Assembly: GCF_004212215.1 (NCBI RefSeq)
Contig: NZ_QVFV01000012.1
Location: 1-64,000 of the forward strand
Length of the DNA stretch: 64,000 nt
Direction of reading: 5' to 3'
DNA from: Leptolyngbya iicbica LK
Lineage (GTDB): Bacteria > Cyanobacteriota > Cyanobacteriia > Phormidesmidales > Phormidesmidaceae
A program made the position numbers and the translations under genes. Shown piece after piece: positions 56,945 through 64,000 of this stretch; positions within the stretch are counted from its first letter, which is position 1; each line of letters opens with the position of its first letter. Below the pieces are notes generated by a model. The model was given only the letters and a program-made list of their open reading frames with translations, did no database searches and had not been told where the DNA came from.

Positions 56945-57766
56945 ATGGGGGCCATTGTCGAAGTGACGAGCCCGACCTTTGAAGAGGCGGTGCTAGAGCA
57001 GTCGTATCAAATGCCAGTGGTGATCGATTTTTATGCCCAGTGGTGTGGCCCCTGCCAAATGTTGAAACCTTTGTTGGAAAAGCTGACTCAGGAGTACGAG
57101 TTTACGCTGGCGAAGGTGGATATTGACCAAAGTCCCGAGCTGGCGCGGATTTATCACGTGGAGGGAGTGCCTGATGTCAAGGTGGCGGTGAAGGGAGAGA
57201 TGTTCAACGGATTTGTTGGCATGTTGGACGAGGGCCAACTGCGATCGTTTTTAGAACAGCTCAATCTCAAGTCCCAGTTTGAGGAAGCGTTGGCCGAGTT
57301 GGCGACGATTCGCACGACCGGAGATCGGAGGCAACTACAAGAGAAATACGCGGAGCTGTTGCGACAGTATCCCGATCGCCCTCAATTGCTGCTCGATGCC
57401 GCACAGTTTTACCTCAGCCAAAAGGAGTTTGACGAAGCGATCGCCCTGCTAGACCGTATCGACCCGCTACAAAAGCCCTATGGTGACCAAGCCCAAGCCG
57501 TGCGATCGCTGATGGAATTTCATCAAACGGTGGCGGAGCTAAGCCCTGACAGTGAAGCGGATGAGCTGTATCTGGCCGGAGCAAAAGCGGCGATCGCGGG
57601 TGACTATGAAGCGGGGCTGGCGCAATTTTTGGCGCTGGTGCAGTGCGATCGCAAATATCGCGCCGATGCTGGCCGCAAATCCATGCTGACCTTATTCAAC
57701 CTGTTGGGCAACGACCACCCCTTGACCCAGACCTACCGCAAACAACTGATGCAGACCCTTTATTAG
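56945..57766 (+). CDS. Thioredoxin-TPR protein (CnoX/YbbN-like)
   Basis: 273 residues. The N-terminal thioredoxin domain (about 1-110) has the active site W33-C34-G-P-C37 and a GVPDVKVAV cis-Pro loop. The C-terminal half (about 115-273) consists of TPR-like helices (QFYLSQKEFDEAIALLDRID). It resembles CnoX/YbbN chaperedoxins, which hold unfolding proteins and work with GroEL. An intact CGPC suggests real thiol-disulfide activity, unlike E. coli CnoX. Its cotranscription with the DUF155 gene is noteworthy. Confidence 0.9.
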   Translation: MGAIVEVTSPTFEEAVLEQSYQMPVVIDFYAQWCGPCQMLKPLLEKLTQEYEFTLAKVDIDQSPELARIYHVEGVPDVKVAVKGEMFNGFVGMLDEGQLRSFLEQLNLKSQFEEALAELATIRTTGDRRQLQEKYAELLRQYPDRPQLLLDAAQFYLSQKEFDEAIALLDRIDPLQKPYGDQAQAVRSLMEFHQTVAELSPDSEADELYLAGAKAAIAGDYEAGLAQFLALVQCDRKYRADAGRKSMLTLFNLLGNDHPLTQTYRKQLMQTLY

Positions 57767-57957
57767 CCGTGGTTGGGCGGCTGGGTCAGAGGGTGATTGG
57801 GTCGCTGGGTGCCTGGAACCGCTGCAAGTCAGCGAAAGAGACTGCTGTTAGCAGCGTAGCCCTTACGGCGGCAACCCTGAGAATGCTAAATCGCTGAGAC
57901 CTAAGGTTTAGAGGCTGCCAGCTCTGCCGACTTCTAACTCAATCCTTCTTTACCGCT

Positions 57958-58015
57958 ATGCCCCTGCCGCGCTCACACCCACTCACCCACTTCACCCTGC
58001 CACCCTCACACTCTG
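57958..58015. repeat. STRR-like CACCC-rich short repeats
   Basis: Repeats of CACCCACTCACCCA and CCCTGCCACCCTCACA lie just beyond the tenA stop. They resemble the stretch at 43730-43773. Confidence 0.4.
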
Positions 58016-58642
58016 CTACTCCCCCACTTGCCACGCCGCATCAAAAAAGTCATATTCACACTGCATCGCATAGCGAAACGTTTCTGCTGCGAGCTCATTG
58101 TCGGGACTGTATTGATCAACCAAAGTCTCGAGCTGCGCTGCCAGGGGCTCAAAGTCTTGGCTGCTATAGGTCCGGACCCAGTCACCATACTCATGAGTCG
58201 GAATGCCCTGACTGGCGAGCGATTGGCCGATGAACGCATATAAACGCATACAGGGCGACATCGCGATCGCCGTGAGACCCGCTGTTTGCTGCCAAGCCGT
58301 CGCTAACAAAAAGTCGGTATAGCGCCGTGTCGCGCCGCCAGGGTGCACTGCGGACAAATCCACCCCCCACGCTTTGGCATAGTGGCCGTGCAGTTTGAGC
58401 TCATGCAATACGCCTCCAGCTAGCTCATGAAAGGTCATGAATCCTGGCCAATCCGGTGCCTTAGCCGCCGCCACGCTGTAGGCCCGCGCAAACGCTTCGA
58501 GAAAGAAGGCATCTTGCCCCACGTAATAGGCAAAGGTGTCTCGTGGCAAGGTGCCGTCATAGATTCCCTGGACAAAGGGATGAGTCAGGCAAGCCTGGGC
58601 TAAATCTTGGTTGGCTTGCCAAAGGCGCTGAGACAAAGTCAT
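58016..58642 (-). CDS. tenA: TenA family protein (aminopyrimidine aminohydrolase)
   Basis: 208 residues. An all-helical TenA fold with YVGQDAFFLEAFARAYSVAA, the active-site cysteine in MSPCMRLY (C131) and a C-terminal EYDFFDAAW motif. TenA enzymes salvage thiamine by hydrolysing aminopyrimidine breakdown products. No other thi gene is adjacent. It is probably a single gene, with the STRR-like repeat behind it. Confidence 0.92.
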   Translation of the reverse strand: MTLSQRLWQANQDLAQACLTHPFVQGIYDGTLPRDTFAYYVGQDAFFLEAFARAYSVAAAKAPDWPGFMTFHELAGGVLHELKLHGHYAKAWGVDLSAVHPGGATRRYTDFLLATAWQQTAGLTAIAMSPCMRLYAFIGQSLASQGIPTHEYGDWVRTYSSQDFEPLAAQLETLVDQYSPDNELAAETFRYAMQCEYDFFDAAWQVGE

Positions 58643-58740
58643 TACAAAGTCAATGTAAGCAACCTCTCTCTTGTAACCGAAGTGGGGGCATGAGCTCTAC
58701 CCAAATCTGCTTCAACAGAGCGATTACCAACGCGATCGCG

Positions 58741-59325
58741 TTAATGCGGAAAGCTGCCGTAGGGAAAGCCCGCATTCTCATCCACCAGGGCATATGCGCC
58801 ATTGTCGGCCATCGCCGCAGCGGATAACGGCATATCCTGCGCTTCACTGCCATACATAAAGTCTGGTTGGCGAGGGGGTTCCTGCGCCGCCTGTCGTTTG
58901 TCTTGCAGGTCTTTGTTCAATTCACGAATGCGGCGAGATAGCAAGCGAATGATATTGATGGCGATCCCCGGTGTTTCATCGATCGCTTCGTAAAGTTGGT
59001 TCTGCGTGAGAATCAGGCAATCACATTCTTCTAACGTGGTGACCGAGGCTGATCGCGGCTCCGCATCAAATAGCGACATTTCCCCAAAACACGCGCCCGC
59101 ATCTAGCTCAGCTAAGGTTTGACCATCTTTGCGATGCACTTTGACCTGTCCTTTCACCACAATGTAGAGCGCCCGTCCTTCATGGCCCTCAGTCAAAATG
59201 GTGTGTCGCTCAGGAAACGAGATCTCATCCATGATCGACACCAGTCTGATCAAAAAGTCATCCCTTAACTCGTTGAAGATCGGGACTTCTCGAACAAACA
59301 GTAAGCGGTCAACACTCGTCAGCAT
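58741..59325 (-). CDS. Cyclic-nucleotide-binding domain protein (Crp-like effector without HTH)
   Basis: 194 residues. The cNMP beta roll (about 15-125) has GRALYIVVKGQVKV and the intact phosphate-binding cassette FGEMSLFDAEPRSASVTT with Arg and Ser. A helix (about 130-160) and a disordered C-terminal tail follow, with no helix-turn-helix. It could be a cAMP- or cGMP-responsive scaffold. It is convergent-free and lies next to tenA on the same strand, 98 bases upstream. Confidence 0.87.
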   Translation of the reverse strand: MLTSVDRLLFVREVPIFNELRDDFLIRLVSIMDEISFPERHTILTEGHEGRALYIVVKGQVKVHRKDGQTLAELDAGACFGEMSLFDAEPRSASVTTLEECDCLILTQNQLYEAIDETPGIAINIIRLLSRRIRELNKDLQDKRQAAQEPPRQPDFMYGSEAQDMPLSAAAMADNGAYALVDENAGFPYGSFPH

Positions 59326-59575
59326 ACAAAGTCAAACATTCACCCCAAGCATAACAACGGTTACTCAGCCGACCTTGGCGCCGGGGAGAATCTTTAAGGA
59401 ACCGGCATTTGACCATCAAGGATACGTCAGAATCCTGAACTCTGTGGCGAAATTTGTCTGCGGTGCCAAACATTGGTCAAGATGGCCTGCATTGCCTGAA
59501 GTTGGCGACTTTGCGCTTCAGGGAGCTCTACTCTGGAGAACGAGCGATCGCGGCCCACTCTCTGATCGATCTAGC

Positions 59576-60043
59576 TTACTGGCGTTGCAGCACGGCTTGT
59601 CTTTCGGCAACTTGCTTCAACCGCCGCAATTGAGCCTCCATATCTTGCTTAGTCAGCTTGGCCGCAAACGTATTGAAACCAAAGGCGACGATGGGATTGG
59701 GTACGGCAAACTGAAACCGATTTAGCAGCAAGGTGCCGCGCTCATTGGGCTGACATTCCCAGCGATCGCGCCCCTCAAAAAAGCCCTCAAACTCCCACAC
59801 AATCAATCCCGGTGCGCGTTCTACCACCGTGCTGATGAGCGTTGGCTGCCACACAGGCAATTGAATGATGAACTGACTCTTGCCGCCCAATTCAGTATCC
59901 CAAGTGTCGCCCATCGGCTCGCAACGCAGGGCCGGATTGAGCCACTGATGCATGAGGGCGAGATCGGTCACACAGTGCTCAACTAGCGTCGCATTCGTCG
60001 CCACTTGAATGGATTGCTCAAAAACTTGTTCTGAATGTGCCAT
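59576..60043 (-). CDS. SRPBCC (START-like) family protein
   Basis: 155 residues with the START/Bet v 1-like lipid-cavity fold: QVATNATLVEHCVTDLALMHQWLNP at the start (polyketide-cyclase-like), then a long C-terminal helix (about 125-155). No catalytic residues are assignable. Many SRPBCC proteins bind hydrophobic ligands. It stands alone. Confidence 0.8.
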   Translation of the reverse strand: MAHSEQVFEQSIQVATNATLVEHCVTDLALMHQWLNPALRCEPMGDTWDTELGGKSQFIIQLPVWQPTLISTVVERAPGLIVWEFEGFFEGRDRWECQPNERGTLLLNRFQFAVPNPIVAFGFNTFAAKLTKQDMEAQLRRLKQVAERQAVLQRQ

Positions 60044-60495
60044 AAAGACCCAGTAAACCTCATCAATTCAGCATGTTTAGCCCTCTCCTGACCGGTGGCT
60101 TAGCCCCAACAACACGAGCGTAGCCGCATCCTACATTTGGCTGACGAGGTAGGCGAGTGAGTATCGATCAAGTTTCTTCGAAGAAATGCCAAATTTTGGC
60201 TGACCGATACTGCAAAAGCGCCTGCTGAGCATCCCAGACAATCGGCATCAAAGTCGCTGTTGCTCTAAGATGCCGTTTCTGCCACGCCGAATTTGAGGAT
60301 TGCACTATGACTTCCGATAGGTTTTTCGAAAGTTGATAGCCTCTCATTATAAAAAAAACGATCTTGACTTGTGTTTATCGTAGTTTCACGTAAATATAGC
60401 TCCATAAGTAAGCTCAATGGAGTATATGGGGGCGTAATTCCGTGTTATGTCGCCCTAAGCAGAACGAATAAGCGAAAAATCGTATCTCAGGAACC
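60044..60495. other. Intergenic region upstream of the MscS-related gene
   Basis: About 450 bases. A/T-rich near 60340-60420, where promoter elements for the rightward gene probably lie. No gene, RNA or clear repeat was identified. Confidence 0.35.
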
Positions 60496-62199
60496 ATGAC
60501 AGTCAGTCTTAATTTCTCACCTGTACATGGGGCATCTCCCCCCCTGGAGATACCCACCGCCATTGCCCAAGTGGACATGGCTCCCTTCGAAGCTTTCATT
60601 AGCGAGATGAGCACGACCCTCGGCTCATTCTTACCTAGCTTGATTTGGGCAATCATTATTTTGATTGCCGGTTGGATTGTGGCCACGATCGCCGCCTCGA
60701 TCACCAAGGGAATTCTAAATCGAACCACGCTGGATGATCGCCTCACCAACATGGTGATGGGGCAAGATCCCAATCGGGATGTGCCGATCGAAGCGTGGGC
60801 GGCAACTGCCGTTTACTGGATCATCCTGACCTTTACGTTGGTGGCCTTCCTCAATGCTCTAGAGCTTGAGGTGGTGTCAGAACCGCTCAACGACTTTTTG
60901 CAACAGATCTTTCAGTACCTGCCTCGCATTGGCGGTGCTGCCGTGTTGTTGGCAGTCGCCTGGGCGACGGCCACCATTGTTAAAGTGCTCGTGACTCAAG
61001 GGTTGTCACGGTTCAACCTCGACGATCGCTTATCCGAAGAGATGGGCCAGGATGGTAGCCCCATCGTTGTCAATGAGTCCGTTGGCAGCATTCTTTACTG
61101 GTTCATTTTCTTGTTGTTTGTGCCGCTCATTTTGAGTGCGCTGAACTTGCCGGGTCTGCTCGCCCCCGTCGAAGAGCTGATCAACGACTTCCTGCAAGCG
61201 ATTCCCCGTATTTTGACCGCTGGTGTCATCTTGGTGGTGGGCTGGTTTATTGCCCGCATCGTGCGCAAGATTGTGACCAACCTGTTGCAGGCGACCCAAG
61301 CTGACCAAATTGGTGCCCGGTTTGGCCTATCGGGTGGGGCGGCTCCCACAACGTCAGCCCCTGGCACACCGCCCCCGCCTCCCTCTGCCATGGGCAGCGC
61401 TGAAGAAGGGCTCTCCTTGTCTCAGCTGGCTGGCACCATTGTGTTTGTGCTGATTTTGATCCCAGCGGTTGTTGCGGCGCTGAATGAGCTCAACATTGAT
61501 GCCATCTCTGGGCCAGCCATTTCCATGCTGGAACTGATCTTGGATTCCATTCCGCGGATCATCATGGCAGGCGTCGTATTGGCAGTGGCCTATGTGGTCG
61601 GTCAATTTGTCTCTGATTTAGTGGTGGGTCTACTCCGCAGTGCTGGGTTTGACAATATTCTCGGTATTTTGGGTCTGCCCGAGCTGAATACCCCGCAGTC
61701 TCGTGTGGACAACATTGATGCTGAAGGTCAACCGGCGACTCGCGTCCAGACCGCTACGACTTCGCCTTCTGAAGTGGTTGGTCTGATTGCGCTGGTGGCG
61801 ATCGTGCTCTTTGGCGCGATTACGGCAACCGAAATTCTCGGGTTTGAGACTTTGTCCACAATCGTCCGAGCCATCTTGCGGATCTCGGCGAGAGTGCTGA
61901 GTGGCGTAGTGGTGTTTGCTGTGGGGCTTTACTTTGCCAACCTGGCGTTCCGGCTCATTCGTAACATGGGCGGTGCTCAGGCCAATATTTTGGCGCAGTC
62001 GGCGCGCATTGCGTTGATTGCTCTGGTCACGGCGATGGGTCTCCAGCAAATGGGGGTCGCTACTGACATTGTGAATCTGGCGTTTGGTTTGCTGTTGGGC
62101 GCTGTGGCTGTGGCGATCGCGATCGCCTTTGGTCTCGGTGGCCGCGACATTGCCTCTGAGCAGATTCGCGAATGGTTGAACGCCTTTAAACAGCGTTAA
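60496..62199 (+). CDS. MscS-related membrane protein with repeated conserved TM helices
   Basis: 567 residues with about ten hydrophobic segments in five similar pairs, the repeat type of the 'conserved TM helix' (Pfam PF05552) found near mechanosensitive channels. Each repeat ends with a helix rich in Val/Ile/Gly, for instance RIGGAAVLLAVAWA, RILTAGVILVVGWFIAR and RIIMAGVVLAVAYVV. The C-terminus has VAIAIAFGLGGRDIASEQI, as in MscS. The first ~30 residues before the repeats may not be essential; ATG 60580 is an alternative start. It probably senses membrane tension or osmotic change. Confidence 0.86.
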   Translation: MTVSLNFSPVHGASPPLEIPTAIAQVDMAPFEAFISEMSTTLGSFLPSLIWAIIILIAGWIVATIAASITKGILNRTTLDDRLTNMVMGQDPNRDVPIEAWAATAVYWIILTFTLVAFLNALELEVVSEPLNDFLQQIFQYLPRIGGAAVLLAVAWATATIVKVLVTQGLSRFNLDDRLSEEMGQDGSPIVVNESVGSILYWFIFLLFVPLILSALNLPGLLAPVEELINDFLQAIPRILTAGVILVVGWFIARIVRKIVTNLLQATQADQIGARFGLSGGAAPTTSAPGTPPPPPSAMGSAEEGLSLSQLAGTIVFVLILIPAVVAALNELNIDAISGPAISMLELILDSIPRIIMAGVVLAVAYVVGQFVSDLVVGLLRSAGFDNILGILGLPELNTPQSRVDNIDAEGQPATRVQTATTSPSEVVGLIALVAIVLFGAITATEILGFETLSTIVRAILRISARVLSGVVVFAVGLYFANLAFRLIRNMGGAQANILAQSARIALIALVTAMGLQQMGVATDIVNLAFGLLLGAVAVAIAIAFGLGGRDIASEQIREWLNAFKQR

Positions 62200-62230
62200 T
62201 TCTGCTGATCCGTTCAAGTTTGTGCTGCTC

Positions 62231-62262
62231 TGCACCCCGGTTGGTATACCAGCCGGGGTGCA
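62231..62262 (+). terminator. Stem-loop after the MscS-related gene
   Basis: A 16-base arm (62231-62246) pairs with 62247-62262 with one G-U mismatch (TGCACCCCGG/CCGGGGTGCA at the ends) and almost no loop. No T-run follows, so it may slow or protect the transcript rather than terminate it. Confidence 0.5.
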
Positions 62263-62284
62263 TTGTCTAAAGGGGGCCGCTATA

Positions 62285-62533
62285 GTGAACAACACATTGA
62301 TTCGAGATCGCACACCCGCTGGGCCGATGGATAGTAGTGAAATTGCTCGATATATTGAACACACCGACGGCATCTCGAAGCCGTGGCTGTTGATTCAGTG
62401 GCGGTTACAAAAGCTCAAAGAACGCCAAACTGAGATGCCGCCGGACATATATTTGCAAGAACTGACCGGGTTACACCAGGCGCTGATGGATTTGGGAGAA
62501 TGGTGGGTCGGTCGCGAAGATGAGGTATTTTGA
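62285..62533 (+). CDS. Small conserved protein preceding and overlapping the PPK1-like gene
   Basis: 82 residues from GTG 62285, preceded by AGGGGG at good distance; ATG 62327 is an alternative start. It is soluble and helical: SSEIARYIEHTDGISKPWLL, then QWRLQKLKERQTEMP and LTGLHQALMDLGEWW. I do not recognise the family. Its last 14 bases overlap the start of the PPK1-like gene in another frame, which points to translational coupling. Confidence 0.68.
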   Translation: MNNTLIRDRTPAGPMDSSEIARYIEHTDGISKPWLLIQWRLQKLKERQTEMPPDIYLQELTGLHQALMDLGEWWVGREDEVF

Positions 62534-64000
62534 CAGCCTGGTGACTGATTCCACCCTGTTACCTGTCGGGCCGACTTTGCTCAACGGCCATCAGCCGCGA
62601 TTGTTTGATCGCGAACTGAGTTGGCTGGCCTTTAACCGTCGTTTGACCTATGAAGCTGGGCAGCCGCATCAACCCACGTTGGTGCGACTGCTTAAGTTAG
62701 CCCAAGCGGCGACCTCGCTCGATGAGTACTTTATGGTGCGAATGCCGTTGCTCAAGGGCATTGTGCAGGGCAAAGAGGCGATCGCGTTGCGAGGCGATCG
62801 CTTAATCCGGTTACAAACTTATCTCAAGGCGTTGATTGACCGTCAGCAAGCTCATTTTGCGTACAATCTCCGCCCCACTTTGACCCATCAAGGCATTCAC
62901 CTGCTGGATTACGCTGCCCTCGATGCGGGGCAACAGCGTCACTATGAGGCCCGCGTCGCCGATGAAGTGATGCCCGTCTTGGCGGCGTTGGTGACGCCAC
63001 CCGGGGGCACTATGCCAGATTTTTCTAATCTGAGTTTGAATTTAGCGGTTTGGTTAGAGCAGGCGGGTAAGAAGCAACTGGCCTGGGTGAAGCTGCCCCG
63101 GGTGTTGCCGCGATTTTTGCTGCAACGAGAGGAGGCGTCCCCCGCTGCGTGGATAGCCGTACCGTTAGAACAGGTCATCATCGCCTACCTGTCGGACCTA
63201 TTTCCTGACTCCGTGGTGCGCGGTGGGTATCCCTTTCGGGTCACGCGCAGCACCGATCTGGGCGTCCTCGATTCCGAAACCGCGAATTTGATCGACCTGA
63301 TTGAAGAGGGGGTGCAGCAGCGCCGGCAGCAAGGCCATCCCGTACGGCTGGAGGTGAGTGCCACCATGCCCCCGTGGTTGCGATCTCACATGGCCCGTCA
63401 ACTCGGCCTCGCGCCGTCGGATGTCTATGCGCTTAGTGGGTGGCTTGGGCTCAACGATTTGCACGAACTGACGCGGTTGCCGCGCCCCGATTTGCGAGCC
63501 ACCCCCTGGCAATCGGGATTGCCCTCGGCGCTCAAGCCCCAACCGCCGCCATCGATGTTGTCGTTTGTACCGTTATCAGCGGCTTCTGAGGCAGATTTGT
63601 TTCGGGCGATTGCCCAACAAGACATCCTGCTGCATTTTCCTTACCACTCGTTTGCAGAGACGGTCGAACGGTTTGTGGCCCAGGCGGCGACCGACCCGCA
63701 GGTGCTGACCATCAAGATGACCTTGTACCGCACCGCTGTGGATGCCCCCATGGTGCGATCGCTGATGGCGGCGGCCAGAGCCGGTAAGCAGGTGGTCGTG
63801 CTGGTAGAACTGACCGCCCCCCTGGATGAAGCCATTAACATCCACTGGGCCAAACGGTTGGAACAGGCGGGAGCGCATGTGGTGTACGGGGTCGTCGGGT
63901 TTCGTACCCACACCAACCTCGTGCTGGTGGCCCGCCGAGAGGCCGCCCAAATTCAGCAATATGCCTATCTCGGCACGGGTGACTATTTGCCTGATCGCCC
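62520..64000 (+). CDS. Divergent polyphosphate kinase 1-like protein (partial, 3' end outside window)
   Basis: 493 codons are visible from ATG 62520, in a frame that stays open to the window end. It has PPK1 order: LFDRELSWLAFNRR at the start, SLDEYFMVR, FPYHSFAETVERFVAQAA, IKMTLYRTAVDAPMV, AAARAGKQVVVLVEL and YAYLGTG. Two key positions are changed. The ATP-site Asn before LDE is Ser, and the H-x-K motif of the phosphorylated histidine (His435 in E. coli) reads THTN here. PPK1 makes polyphosphate from ATP; this copy may be altered or inactive. The small gene upstream overlaps by 14 bases. Confidence 0.83.
   Translation, partial: MRYFDSLVTDSTLLPVGPTLLNGHQPRLFDRELSWLAFNRRLTYEAGQPHQPTLVRLLKLAQAATSLDEYFMVRMPLLKGIVQGKEAIALRGDRLIRLQTYLKALIDRQQAHFAYNLRPTLTHQGIHLLDYAALDAGQQRHYEARVADEVMPVLAALVTPPGGTMPDFSNLSLNLAVWLEQAGKKQLAWVKLPRVLPRFLLQREEASPAAWIAVPLEQVIIAYLSDLFPDSVVRGGYPFRVTRSTDLGVLDSETANLIDLIEEGVQQRRQQGHPVRLEVSATMPPWLRSHMARQLGLAPSDVYALSGWLGLNDLHELTRLPRPDLRATPWQSGLPSALKPQPPPSMLSFVPLSAASEADLFRAIAQQDILLHFPYHSFAETVERFVAQAATDPQVLTIKMTLYRTAVDAPMVRSLMAAARAGKQVVVLVELTAPLDEAINIHWAKRLEQAGAHVVYGVVGFRTHTNLVLVARREAAQIQQYAYLGTGDYLPDR

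Overview
The window reads as chromosomal DNA of a cyanobacterium. GCGATCGC (HIP1) octamers are scattered throughout. It carries canonical phosphoribulokinase, a ferredoxin-NADP reductase with a CpcD-like phycobilisome linker, a Ycf49-type (DUF2499) protein and many small families that I know mainly from cyanobacteria. A PatB/CnfR-like regulator suggests a lineage able to fix nitrogen, probably filamentous (Leptolyngbya-like). The genus is a guess. No rRNA, CRISPR array, transposase or prophage was seen; there is one tRNA.

1-13 kb is mostly housekeeping and stress: a sulfite-oxidase-fold molybdoenzyme, Dps, a second phosphoribulokinase-like protein without the redox cysteine pair, a DUF1517 membrane protein, ProA, glutaredoxin, the PatB/CnfR-like regulator, an M23 peptidase, BirA and SpeA. 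13-23 kb holds a STAND NTPase with tandem TPRs, a conserved hypothetical, an MFS carrier, a DUF2811 protein, an intergenic cluster of DnaA-box-like sites (candidate origin), an AlkD-like protein and a 2,2-dialkylglycine decarboxylase set between two palindromic repeat elements.

23-35 kb is a C-P lyase island. On the minus strand are the uptake genes phnC-phnD-phnE, a short TauE/SafE protein and the repressor gene phnF. On the plus strand are phnG-phnH-GNAT-phnI-phnJ-phnK-phnL-phnM and a PhnZ-type HD oxygenase. The phnF/phnG intergenic region has a perfect PhnF-type palindrome next to Pho-box repeats of 11-base period, and a similar pair lies upstream of phnC. This implies control by both phosphate starvation and phosphonate. 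phnN, phnP and phnY are absent from the window. A protein of unknown function and ArsH follow.

36-50 kb: tRNA-Arg(UCU), Npun_F0813-like protein, a membrane protein, class I FBP aldolase, VOC protein, the DUF3593/DUF2499 pair, CsaB, PrmC, homoserine dehydrogenase, PetH, canonical Prk, DUF2993 and DUF4912 proteins. 51-64 kb: a 1380-residue protein with three TIR modules, a membrane helix and 14 WD40 repeats; two cyclic-nucleotide-binding-fold proteins; an RMD1/DUF155 protein next to a thioredoxin-TPR protein; TenA; SRPBCC; an MscS-related membrane protein; a small conserved protein; and a divergent polyphosphate kinase 1-like gene that runs off the end.

The most notable items are the TIR3-WD40 protein, the phosphonate island with its dual operators, oxygenase and DgdA, the DnaA-box cluster, the redox-insensitive PRK paralogue and the PPK1-like protein with an altered catalytic motif.
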